Under the pieces are notes generated by a model. That model was not told the origin of the DNA. It ran no database searches and worked only from the letters and a program-made list of their open reading frames with translations. DNA of 34,821 nucleotides from positions 1 through 34,821 of the forward strand of contig NZ_JAHWGL010000050.1 of assembly GCF_019334315.1 (NCBI RefSeq), in the 5' to 3' direction. This document shows, in pieces, positions 1 through 7,646 of this stretch (the first letter of the stretch is position 1; each line of letters begins with the position of its first letter). Both the position numbers and the translations under genes were made by a program. Origin of the DNA: Hymenobacter profundi (GTDB taxonomy: Bacteria > Bacteroidota > Bacteroidia > Cytophagales > Hymenobacteraceae).

Positions 1-48
1 TGGATTGAATGCGTGTTGTTGGTTACTAGTAACTTGAGTTGGTGAACA

Positions 49-152
49 TCTGTCATCCTGAGCTTGCGAAGGACCTTCTCACGTCAGCACGTCCATCTTA
101 CCAACGACCCATTCTGCGGGCATAAGGTCCTTCGCAAGCTCAGGATGACAGA
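49..152. repeat. Inverted repeat, REP-like, 29-bp perfect arms
   Basis: Arms at 49-77 and 124-152 are exact reverse complements around a 46-bp spacer. The core of the left arm reads CATCCTGAGCTTGCGAAGG. The right arm ends 13 bases before the uxaC stop codon, so on the minus strand the structure lies directly downstream of the pectin operon and could act as a 3' stabiliser or terminator. Its arms resemble those of the repeat at 1671-1770 (shared CTGAGC core followed by a CGAAG), which suggests one dispersed family. Confidence 0.85.
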
Positions 153-165
153 CATACTGCACGCC

Positions 166-1605
166 TCACGCCGTTTCGGCGGCCACCTTCTCCTCTACCG
201 GCGTGAAGCCGAAGTAGGTGCTGGCGTTGCCGTAGCAGATGTTGCTGACCATTTCGCCCAGCCAGTTCATGTTGTCGGGCAGCTCGCCGTTTTCCACGTC
301 GTTGCCAAGCAGGTTGCACAGCACCCGGCGGAAATACTCGTGGCGGGGGTAGGACAAAAAGCTGCGCGAATCGGTGAGCATGCCTACAAAGCGGCTCAGC
401 AGGCCCATGTTCGACAGGGCGTTGATCTGCTGCTCCATGCCGTCTTTCTGATCCAGGAACCACCAACCCGAGCCGAACTGCATCTTACCGGCCACCGAGC
501 CGTCGTTGAAGTTACCGATCATGGTGGCAATCAGCTCATTGTCGGCGGGGTTCAGATTGTAAATGATGGTTTTGGCGAGCTTGTCCTGAGTATCCAGCCG
601 GTCGAAGAACTTCGACAGGGCCACACCTTGCGGGAAGTCGCCAATAGAATCCCAGCCCGTATCGGGGCCGAGCTGGCGCAGCTTACGGGCGTTGTTGTTG
701 CGCAGCGCCCCGATGTGGTATTGTTGGGTCCAGCCCTTTTCCCAGTCCATCTCGGCCAGCAGCACCAGCATTTTGGACTTAAATTTCAAGACTTCAGCGG
801 AATCCAGCGTCTCACCGCCGCGTACTTTCTTGAAAATTGTGTCGATTCCCTCGTCGGTATAGTCAGCAGCGTAGAGTTGCTCCAAGCCGTGGTCGGAGAG
901 CTTGCCGCCCATCTCAGCAAAGAAGTCGTGGCGCTGGCGCAGCGCTTTTTCCAGATCAGCAAACGCCTGAATATCCACTCCTGCGGCCGCGCCCAGCTTA
1001 TCGAGGTAGGCGTTGTAGGCCTCCGCATCTTCCGGCGACATCGCCTTATCAGCCCGGAAGGTAGGCAACACCTGCACGTCGAAATCCGAATCCCGAATGG
1101 CTTGATGATATTCCAGCGAATCAGCGGGGTCATCGGTGGTACAGACCACGCGCACGCTCATTTTGCGCAGCAGGCTACGCACCGAGTATTCGGGCGTGCG
1201 CAGTTTCTGGGAGCACTCGTCGTAGATGCGGCGGGCGCTGTCTTTGTCCAGCAGCTCGTGCACGTCGAAGTAGCGTTGCAGTTCCAGGTGCGTCCAGTGG
1301 TAAAGCGGATTGCGGGCGGTATAGGGCACGGTTTCGGCCCACTTCTCAAACTTTTCCCAGTCCGAGGCGTCGCCCGTGATGTAGCGTTCGTCTACGCCGT
1401 TGGCCCGCATGGCGCGCCACTTGTAATGGTCGCCGTAGAGCCAGATCTGCGTCAGGTTCTCAAACTGCCGGTCTTCGGCAATCTGATCGGGGGGCAGGTG
1501 GCAGTGGTAATCGATGATGGGTTGGTGCTCGGCGTGCACGTGGTAGAGCTGCCGGGCGGTTTCCGTTTGCAACAGAAAATCCGGACCAAGGAAGGGCTTT
1601 TTCAT
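166..1605 (-). CDS. uxaC: Glucuronate/galacturonate isomerase UxaC
   Basis: This 479-residue protein matches the uronate isomerase family in length (about 470 residues) and in recognisable segments. It has the metal-binding DYHCHL motif near residues 32-37 (His34, His36), the CTTDDPADSLEYH stretch, and DSRSFLSYPRHEYFRR near the C terminus. The enzyme is a cytoplasmic amidohydrolase-fold protein that converts D-galacturonate to D-tagaturonate (and glucuronate to fructuronate), the first step of the isomerase route. It is the last gene of the minus-strand pectin cluster. It is separated from uxaA by 296 bases full of inverted repeats, so it may be expressed at a different level from uxaB and uxaA or from its own promoter. 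The ATG at 1605 gives the family's usual N terminus. Confidence 0.95.
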   Translation of the reverse strand: MKKPFLGPDFLLQTETARQLYHVHAEHQPIIDYHCHLPPDQIAEDRQFENLTQIWLYGDHYKWRAMRANGVDERYITGDASDWEKFEKWAETVPYTARNPLYHWTHLELQRYFDVHELLDKDSARRIYDECSQKLRTPEYSVRSLLRKMSVRVVCTTDDPADSLEYHQAIRDSDFDVQVLPTFRADKAMSPEDAEAYNAYLDKLGAAAGVDIQAFADLEKALRQRHDFFAEMGGKLSDHGLEQLYAADYTDEGIDTIFKKVRGGETLDSAEVLKFKSKMLVLLAEMDWEKGWTQQYHIGALRNNNARKLRQLGPDTGWDSIGDFPQGVALSKFFDRLDTQDKLAKTIIYNLNPADNELIATMIGNFNDGSVAGKMQFGSGWWFLDQKDGMEQQINALSNMGLLSRFVGMLTDSRSFLSYPRHEYFRRVLCNLLGNDVENGELPDNMNWLGEMVSNICYGNASTYFGFTPVEEKVAAETA

Positions 1606-1670
1606 GCTGAGTTACTGGGTTAGGCAGTGGGTAGGAAAGCGGTGGTTAGCCGGTTGGTTTTTTTGGGGTT

Positions 1671-1770
1671 GAACGTCATGCTGAGCCTGCCGAAGTATCT
1701 CTACCGCTTCGTATGATAGTAATTAGATTACTCACGGTAGAGATGCTTCGGCAGGCTCAGCATGACGTTC
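1671..1770. repeat. Inverted repeat, REP-like, 36-bp arms
   Basis: Arms at 1671-1706 and 1735-1770 are reverse complements with a single mismatch, around a 28-bp A/T-rich loop. The core of the left arm is GTCATGCTGAGCCTGCCGAA. It lies in the uxaA-uxaC intergenic space. The arms share the CATnCTGAGC core with the repeat at 49-152. Confidence 0.85.
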
Positions 1771-1839
1771 TTTTTATGTTTGGAATACTCATTATATCTG
1801 TTCAACTAAACAACATCAGCAACGACTTCAACCACCCCA

Positions 1840-1884
1840 GTTCAGCCTTTCGGCTGAACGTCCCCTCCTCATCTGAGGAGGGGA
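1840..1884. repeat. Two adjacent intergenic hairpins (G/C-rich)
   Basis: The first hairpin pairs GTTCAGCC (1840-1847) with GGCTGAAC (1852-1859) over a TTTC loop. The second pairs TCCCCTCCTCA (1861-1871) with TGAGGAGGGGA (1874-1884). Both lie 18 to 60 bases downstream of the uxaA stop in the sense of transcription. They could attenuate or process the transcript between uxaA and uxaC. No clear U-tract follows on the minus strand, so intrinsic termination is uncertain. Confidence 0.6.
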
Positions 1885-1901
1885 GTTTGTCGTTCTTTTA
1901 T

Positions 1902-3551
1902 TTACAGCGAAACCCCTCGTTTCCAAGGAATAAAGTCAGTTTGATCGTGGCGGACGGCGGCTACCTCCTCCCCGCTTGCCACGCGGATGACGTACTCCAG
2001 GATTCGCTCGCCGGCTTGCTCGATAGTTTCCTCGCCGTCAATCACGGTGCCGGTGTTCACATCGATGATGTCGGGCATGCGCTTGGCCAGGGGTGTATTG
2101 GTCGCAATCTTGATAACCGGCGCGATGGGGTTGCCGGTGGGCGTACCCAGGCCGGTGGTAAATAGCACCACGTTGGCCCCCGACCCTACCTCGGCCGTCG
2201 TAGATTCCACGTCGTTGCCGGGGGTGCAGAGCAGGTTCAGGCCGGGCTGGGTCACCAGCTCGGGGTAGTCGAGCACGGCTACCACAGGCGAGGAGCCGCC
2301 CTTGCGCGCCGCCCCGGCCGATTTCATCGCGTCGGTTATCAGGCCGTCGCGGATGTTGCCGGGCGAGGGATTCATATCGAAGCCAGAGCCCACGGCCACG
2401 GCCGCGTCGCCGTAGGCTTTCATCAGCGAGCTGAAACGCTGCGCCGTTTCCTGGTTCACCGAGCGGTCCAAGATTTCCTGCTCCACGCCGCACAGCTCCG
2501 GAAACTCGGCCAGAATAACCGAGCCGCCCAGCGCCACCAGCATATCCGACACGTGCCCCACCGCGGGGTTGGCCGAAATGCCCGAGAAGCCATCGGAGCC
2601 GCCGCACTCCAGCCCTATGCACAGCTTGCTGAGCGGAGCCGGCTGGCGGTGCTGCTGGTTGGCCAGCATCAGGCCAGTAAACGTCTGGCGCAGCGCCGCG
2701 CTGATCATGTTTTCTTCAGTGCCCATCTTTTGCTGCTCCATCATATAGAGCGGCTTGCTGAACTGCGGGCTGCGCTTGTTGATTTCGTCCTGCAACATGG
2801 TCACCTGGGCATTCTGACAGCCCAGGCTGAGGATGGTGGCGCCGGCCACGTTGGGGTGAGTGATGTAGCCGGCCAGCAAGCCGCACAGCGACTGCGCATC
2901 CTGCCGGATGCCGCCGCAGCCGCCTTCGTGGGTCAGGAACCGGATACCGTCCACATTCGGAAACAGGCGGGCTTTCTGGCGGCTGCTTTCGGCGGCCTGC
3001 AAGTCCACGCTCAGGATTTCTTCCACCGATTTGCCGGCCTGCATCAACGCAATCAGCTCCTGGGTCTGGGGCTGGTAGGACTTCTGGCGGGCGTAGCCCA
3101 GGTCCTTTACCAGGGCGTCTTCCAGCACCTGGATGTTGCGGTTTTCGCAAAACACCATGGGTATCACCAGCCAGTAGTTGGCGGTGCCTACCTTGCCATC
3201 GGCACGATGGTAGCCCAGGAAGGTGCGGTCCTGCCAGCGGCTCACGTCGGGTGCCTGCCAGGCGGGGCGCTGGCCGCTTTCGGCATAGGCATCGGTGGCA
3301 TGGTGCAGGTTGGCGGTGGTGAGGCGGCCGCCTACTCCAATGGCCGAGGCAGCCTTCCCCACCAGCACCCCATACATGGTAACGGGGTCGCCGGAGGCGA
3401 GGGGTTGCAGAGCCAGCTTGTGCTTGGCCGGAATGGCTTCGGTGGTGGTAACGGTGGTGCCGTCCCAGGTTACGGGTGTGCCAGCGGGTAGGTCCGTGAG
3501 GGCTACCAGTACGTTGTCGGCCGGATGAATTTTGGCAACTAAATGCTTCAT
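1902..3551 (-). CDS. uxaA: Altronate dehydratase UxaA (fused type)
   Basis: The 549-residue protein joins an N-terminal SAF-like domain (about residues 1-90) to a large UxaA/GarD dehydratase domain. Recognisable conserved segments are EGGCGGIR, LSLGCQNAQV, GLECGGSDGFSGISANPAVG and GNPIAPVIKIATNT. It dehydrates D-altronate to 2-keto-3-deoxy-D-gluconate in the cytoplasm, the third step after UxaC and UxaB. Enzymes of this family usually need Fe2+ or another divalent metal, and the conserved cysteines are present. Its ATG lies only 6 bases after the uxaB stop, so the two genes are almost certainly co-transcribed and translationally close. The enzyme could in principle use a related sugar acid, but the neighbours point to altronate. 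Confidence 0.95.
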   Translation of the reverse strand: MKHLVAKIHPADNVLVALTDLPAGTPVTWDGTTVTTTEAIPAKHKLALQPLASGDPVTMYGVLVGKAASAIGVGGRLTTANLHHATDAYAESGQRPAWQAPDVSRWQDRTFLGYHRADGKVGTANYWLVIPMVFCENRNIQVLEDALVKDLGYARQKSYQPQTQELIALMQAGKSVEEILSVDLQAAESSRQKARLFPNVDGIRFLTHEGGCGGIRQDAQSLCGLLAGYITHPNVAGATILSLGCQNAQVTMLQDEINKRSPQFSKPLYMMEQQKMGTEENMISAALRQTFTGLMLANQQHRQPAPLSKLCIGLECGGSDGFSGISANPAVGHVSDMLVALGGSVILAEFPELCGVEQEILDRSVNQETAQRFSSLMKAYGDAAVAVGSGFDMNPSPGNIRDGLITDAMKSAGAARKGGSSPVVAVLDYPELVTQPGLNLLCTPGNDVESTTAEVGSGANVVLFTTGLGTPTGNPIAPVIKIATNTPLAKRMPDIIDVNTGTVIDGEETIEQAGERILEYVIRVASGEEVAAVRHDQTDFIPWKRGVSL

Positions 3552-3557
3552 AATTAT

Positions 3558-5090
3558 TTAGCTCACAGCAGCTTTCGAAATAAAGCACGCTTTCACGGCA
3601 GCATGGCCGCCCACTTCCAGCAGCTGGTGCAGGAAGTAGGTGACGCGGTCGGCAAACCCTGGCAGCTGGGTGAGGTCGTGCTCCCAGAGGGTTTCGTTGG
3701 CGAGTACCTCATGGACTACTTCCGCTGGCTCGTCGGCGTGCTTTTCCCAAAGATTGGCAAAATAACCGGCCTGCGAGTCCTCAATCGAATAACTTTCGCC
3801 GTGCAGCTCGCCGTGCCACTTGCCATTATGCTGCTCGGTAGCCCGCATAAACAGCAGGTAGGCCGCAAAGCCCAGCGCCACGTACTGCGGCACTTTGCCA
3901 AACCGCTCGTAGTAGTGCAGCAGGTCGGCTAGCACGCGCATGCGCAGCTTGGCCGAGTAGTTGAGCGTGATGGCCAACCAGCGGTGCTCGATGTAGGGGT
4001 TGCGGAAACGGTCGAGCACCTGCATGGCAAAGCGCTGGGCAATTTTCTCATCCACGGGGTAGGGAATGCCGGGCAGCAGGTCGGCCAGCATCAGGTTGGA
4101 GATGAAACCGGCCATGGCCTTATCTTCCATAGCGGCGCGCACGGTAGCAAAACCGCTCAGAAAGGCCAGGCCGCAGCTCAAGGTATGCGTGCCATTCAGC
4201 AGGCGCAGCTTCAACTCCCGGAACTGGTTGATGTCGGGCTGGATGAATATGCCCTTGTCGGTGCTGTGAAAGGACAGCACTTCCCGTACTCGCGCATTGC
4301 CCTCAATAGCCCACAGCAGGTAGGCTTCCGACATGGTCAGCAGGTCGTCCTGGTAGCCCAGTTCCTCGGTTAGTTGCTGATGAGCGTCCGCATCGGGTAG
4401 GCCCGGCACAATCCGGTCTACCAGGGAGTTGCAGCAAGTATTGGCGGTTTCCAGCCAGTCAATAAACTCGCTTTCGAGCTGGTTGCGGTGGGCCAGCTCC
4501 AGCAGAATCTTCTCCAGTTGCGTGCCGTTTGCCGGAATCAGCTCGGTGGGCACAATCACCAGGCCTTTGCTGGGGTCGTTACCGAATGCCTGCCAGCGGG
4601 TGTAGAGCACGGCCAGCAGCTTGCCCGGAAACGAGCTGGGGGCGGTGTCCTGCCGGATATCGTCGGGGGCAAACTGAATGCCTACCTCCGTAGTATTAGA
4701 AATGACTACTTGCAGCTCCGGCGCAGCGGCAAAGGCCAGCACTTCGGCCCATTGGCTCTTGGCCGACAGCACGCGGCTGATGGCCGCGCACACCACGTTG
4801 CGCTCAATCGTTTCTTCGTCCTCTATCCCCCGAATACCAACGGTATACAACCCATCCTGCCGCTCAAACGCTGTGATGTCGCCGCCGTCGGTGGATTTCA
4901 CTACTACAATACGGCCATTGAACACCCCTTTCTGGTTGGCCTTGTTGATGAGGTAGTCAGGTAGGCCGCGCAACAGCACGCCGGTACCGAACTGCAACAC
5001 TTTCTCGGGCAACGCAAACAGGGAGGCCTGGGGCATTTCTACGGCAACCGGTGCATCTCCGGCGACCAGACGTTGCGACAGATTTCTCAT
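3558..5090 (-). CDS. uxaB: Tagaturonate reductase (altronate oxidoreductase) UxaB
   Basis: This 510-residue protein belongs to the long-chain mannitol dehydrogenase family. The N-terminal nucleotide-binding segment LQFGTGVLLRG (about residues 32-42) and the KLRLLNGTHTLSCGLAFLSG segment in the C-terminal domain identify it. The latter contains the family's substrate-site Lys/Asn/His residues. It reduces D-tagaturonate to D-altronate with NADH, between UxaC and UxaA. Length and domain order are normal. The gene follows the pectinase gene after 34 bases and precedes uxaA by 6 bases, so it sits in the core of the operon. Fructuronate reductase (UxuB) is a paralogous alternative, but adjacency to an altronate dehydratase favours UxaB. 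Confidence 0.93.
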   Translation of the reverse strand: MRNLSQRLVAGDAPVAVEMPQASLFALPEKVLQFGTGVLLRGLPDYLINKANQKGVFNGRIVVVKSTDGGDITAFERQDGLYTVGIRGIEDEETIERNVVCAAISRVLSAKSQWAEVLAFAAAPELQVVISNTTEVGIQFAPDDIRQDTAPSSFPGKLLAVLYTRWQAFGNDPSKGLVIVPTELIPANGTQLEKILLELAHRNQLESEFIDWLETANTCCNSLVDRIVPGLPDADAHQQLTEELGYQDDLLTMSEAYLLWAIEGNARVREVLSFHSTDKGIFIQPDINQFRELKLRLLNGTHTLSCGLAFLSGFATVRAAMEDKAMAGFISNLMLADLLPGIPYPVDEKIAQRFAMQVLDRFRNPYIEHRWLAITLNYSAKLRMRVLADLLHYYERFGKVPQYVALGFAAYLLFMRATEQHNGKWHGELHGESYSIEDSQAGYFANLWEKHADEPAEVVHEVLANETLWEHDLTQLPGFADRVTYFLHQLLEVGGHAAVKACFISKAAVS

Positions 5091-5124
5091 ATAAAGCAGA
5101 CTAAAAGAGTATACAATTGGAAGG

Positions 5125-7185
5125 TTAGTTGGCCCACTGTTTTTCCCACTTCGGGTACTCCCGATTCAGGAGCTTGGCGGGCCAGGTGCCAGCGTAGCCG
5201 TAGCCCACGCGCCGCTCGTTCTCAATCTCGGCCAGCGAGTAGTGCACTTGGCTGTCGCGGCCTACATAGATGGGACGGTTGGTGTCGAGGTCGTAGAAGC
5301 GCGCCCAGATGGTAGAGCCCGCCTCGGGTACAATCAGCCGGTCGCGGCCGCTGGGTTGCTTGGGGTCGGTCACGTCACGGATGGCGTAGCCCTCCAGCTT
5401 CACCTTGTTCAGCCACGCTACGGCGGCTTTAATGGACTTTTTGATTTCCGGCGAAGGATTTTTAATGTCCATTAGAAATTTCACAATGGCCACGGTTTCA
5501 TCACCGCTGAGCGAAGCCAGCTCGAAGGCGCGGGCCTTGGCGGGTTGCAGGGTTTTCTCGTCGTACTGCGCAGCCCAGGCCGTAAGCTGGCCGTGCTGCA
5601 CGTATTGGGTTTTTAGGATGCAGTCAATACCGCGGGCCACGGCCTTGCGCGCAGGCTCCACCAGGCCCTGGTCCAGCAGGGTATAGTCGCCGCGCTGCTC
5701 AGCTAGGTCACGCAGCACCTGCATCGCCTGAATCATGGCGTTGTCGTTGTAGGTGATCTGGTGGCGGTAGTTGCTGTGGTCGGGGTAGTACTGCGGAAAA
5801 CCGCCGTTGGCGTACTGCATTTTCAGCAGGTAGCGAATGCCATCTTCGGCGGCGCGGCGGTAGGCCAGGTTGCCAGTCCGCTTGGCGGCCTCCACTAAGT
5901 AGCGAATTTCCCGGGTGGTGGCGTTGTTGTCGATGGTGGGGTCGTTGCGCCCTTTATCGTCCAGGATGGAGGCTTTCTGCGCGGCCGTCAGGGGGTGGTC
6001 GTACTTCACTTTCACGTCGCCCACAGCCTTGGGCCAGCCGCCTACGCTACGCTGATAGAGCAACATACGCTCGGCTACGGAGTCTTTTTCTACGACCACC
6101 ACGGGCGGCGCGGGTAGGGCAGGTGCTTTCGGGTCCACGTTCCAACGGCCGCCAAAGGTCCAGTTGGGCGTTATTTGTTTGATGGTCGGGCTACCCTCAG
6201 CCGCAGCCAGATTGTCGGCCATCCAGGCGTAGTTGCCGCCTCGGCGGCGGGCGTTGGCGTAGTACACGCGCCGTCCCCACTGCTTGGCCCCCGGCCCCGA
6301 TTCAGCCCAGTAAATATCAGCGTCGGCCATATTCTTGGGGAAGCGGCAGCCGATCAGGTAAAACTGCGCCTCGCGGTGAAAGCGGCCCAGTTTGAAATTG
6401 TCGTCGCCCTCGAAGCGGCAGTTCACCAGCACCGTTTTCGAATCTTTGTTTGCCGAGCCATCGTGCCAGATGGCCGCGCTCCTGTTGTGGCAGATAAAGC
6501 GGCAGTTTTCGGCGTAGGCCCAGCCGCGGGGGCAGTAGAAATCCACGCCGCCTTCCAGGGTACAGTCCTTGAAGTAGTACAAGCCGGCTTCCACGTCCCA
6601 GGGGCTCACAGTATCGCCACCCAGGGCTCGGAACGTGCAGTTCTTCACTACCAAGCGGGTAGTGCCAGGGAAGGTACGCAGGGCCATTTGGTGGCCGGTT
6701 TTGCTGATTTTCTTCTGCCCGCTGGCATCGGCGGGACAGTCGATGGTGATGTCGCCCGCGGCGTTGAAGCCGTAGCTATTTACGACGGTGAGCTTCTCCA
6801 GCGTCACGTCGGGGGAATTGCGCAGGTTGAGGGTAGCCACGCCCCAGTCATCGAGGTTGCCCTCACAGCGGGCGGCGTCGCGGGCCTGGCTCACGGTAAT
6901 CACCACGCCTTTTTCGCTCTGCCCGAGCAGGGTCACGTGGTCTTTGCCGTCGAGGTAGACCTTCTCGGCGTAGGTGCCGTTTTTGATGTAGACTACCCGC
7001 TGCTGGTCGGCGTGGGCGCTCAGGCTGTTCAGGGCGGCTTGGATGGTTCGGAAATCTCCCGAACCATCCTGCGCTACCCTAACCGTCGGCGCATAAGCAA
7101 GGGAATTTCTTCCCCCGATTACTCCTGTAACCAGCAGGAGCAATACTGTAAAAAATCGAGTCATTCGTTGTGGTCTGTTGTGCAT
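5125..7185 (-). CDS. Secreted bifunctional pectin esterase (CE8) - pectate lyase (PL10)
   Basis: The 686-residue product (start at 7185) has a basic/hydrophobic signal peptide over about residues 1-30. Residues 32-355 form a right-handed beta-helix carbohydrate esterase family 8 domain: GSGDFRTIQAAL at 41-52, HQMALR at 165-170, and candidate catalytic Asp191 (GGDTV) and Asp215 (GGVDFY). After a Pro/Ala/Val linker (356-368) comes a PL10 pectate lyase domain, with TIDNNATTREIRYL at 417-430, GGFPQYYPD at 461-469, TYNDNAM at 478-484 and ARAFELASLSG at 551-561. It would de-methylesterify homogalacturonan and then cleave it by beta-elimination, in the periplasm or outside the cell. The ATG at 7185 is chosen because it starts 4 bases after the kdgF stop and gives a signal peptide. 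A longer frame back to 7368 would overlap kdgF with non-homologous sequence. An ATG at 7167 is a weaker alternative. Confidence 0.88.
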   Translation of the reverse strand: MHNRPQRMTRFFTVLLLLVTGVIGGRNSLAYAPTVRVAQDGSGDFRTIQAALNSLSAHADQQRVVYIKNGTYAEKVYLDGKDHVTLLGQSEKGVVITVSQARDAARCEGNLDDWGVATLNLRNSPDVTLEKLTVVNSYGFNAAGDITIDCPADASGQKKISKTGHQMALRTFPGTTRLVVKNCTFRALGGDTVSPWDVEAGLYYFKDCTLEGGVDFYCPRGWAYAENCRFICHNRSAAIWHDGSANKDSKTVLVNCRFEGDDNFKLGRFHREAQFYLIGCRFPKNMADADIYWAESGPGAKQWGRRVYYANARRRGGNYAWMADNLAAAEGSPTIKQITPNWTFGGRWNVDPKAPALPAPPVVVVEKDSVAERMLLYQRSVGGWPKAVGDVKVKYDHPLTAAQKASILDDKGRNDPTIDNNATTREIRYLVEAAKRTGNLAYRRAAEDGIRYLLKMQYANGGFPQYYPDHSNYRHQITYNDNAMIQAMQVLRDLAEQRGDYTLLDQGLVEPARKAVARGIDCILKTQYVQHGQLTAWAAQYDEKTLQPAKARAFELASLSGDETVAIVKFLMDIKNPSPEIKKSIKAAVAWLNKVKLEGYAIRDVTDPKQPSGRDRLIVPEAGSTIWARFYDLDTNRPIYVGRDSQVHYSLAEIENERRVGYGYAGTWPAKLLNREYPKWEKQWAN

Positions 7186-7189
7186 GGCC

Positions 7190-7534
7190 CTACCCTTCCA
7201 ACGGTTGTAAGAAGTCTTCTCGCAGCGGGTTGAATATATCCAGGAGCACACCTGCCTCGCGGCATACCACGCCGTGGCGCACATTGGAGGGCGCGTAGAA
7301 CGTGTCGCCGGCGCGCAACACCTGCGTTTCCTCACCCACCGTGGCCTCAAACACGCCACTCTCCACATAGCTGATCTGCACGTGGGGGTGCTGGTGCGGG
7401 GCGCCTACCCCCCCAGCCTCAAAGGCTACCTTCACCAGCATCAGCTCCGGGCCGTAGGTGAGCACCTGCCGGCGCAGGCCGCCGCCCAAGTCTTGCCAGG
7501 TAGTAGTATAGGTAGTGAAAGGGGAAGTATTCAT
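7190..7534 (-). CDS. kdgF: KdgF-like cupin, unsaturated uronate linearisation
   Basis: This 114-residue single-domain cupin is closely KdgF-like along its whole length. It has LGGGLRRQVLTYGPELMLVK at 16-35, the metal-binding HQHPHVQISYV with His47, His49 and Gln53, and NVRHGVV with His87. It ends in the family's LLDIFNPLREDFL. KdgF speeds conversion of the 4,5-unsaturated monouronate released by pectate lyases into the linear 5-keto form. The gene lies between the SusCD importer and the lyase gene (4-base gap), exactly where its substrate would arise. It has no signal peptide, so it acts in the cytoplasm. A generic cupin cannot be fully excluded, but the length, motifs and context all agree. 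Confidence 0.88.
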   Translation of the reverse strand: MNTSPFTTYTTTWQDLGGGLRRQVLTYGPELMLVKVAFEAGGVGAPHQHPHVQISYVESGVFEATVGEETQVLRAGDTFYAPSNVRHGVVCREAGVLLDIFNPLREDFLQPLEG

Positions 7535-7602
7535 GAAAAGAGGGACAACAAACGGAAGAAAAAGTAGTCAGGCGCAGTGTGGGCAATGTCCTGCACTATC
7601 CT

Positions 7603-7635
7603 GCTCCCGCCAACAACCGAAGCTAGCGGGAGCAA
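7603..7635. repeat. Hairpin in the susD-kdgF intergenic space
   Basis: TGCTCCCGC (7603-7611) pairs with GCGGGAGCA (7627-7635) over a 15-base loop, immediately downstream of the susD stop. On the minus strand no U-run follows. An mRNA-stabilising or attenuating hairpin that keeps susCD levels above the enzyme genes is more likely than a full terminator. Confidence 0.55.
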
Positions 7636-7646
7636 AAATCAGTTGG

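Noticed and set aside
64..1623. 519-codon open frame on the plus strand covering uxaC
   Set aside because: It is antisense to a clear UxaC gene. Its translation has no recognisable family and reflects the G+C-rich codon pattern of the opposite strand.
2553..3491. 312-codon plus-strand frame over uxaA
   Set aside because: Shadow of the altronate dehydratase gene, with low-complexity Ala/Gly/Val/His content.
7186..7368. Extended start of the CE8-PL10 gene at 7368
   Set aside because: The extra 61 residues overlap kdgF, are rich in Arg/Cys/Trp and would hide the signal peptide that starts at 7185.
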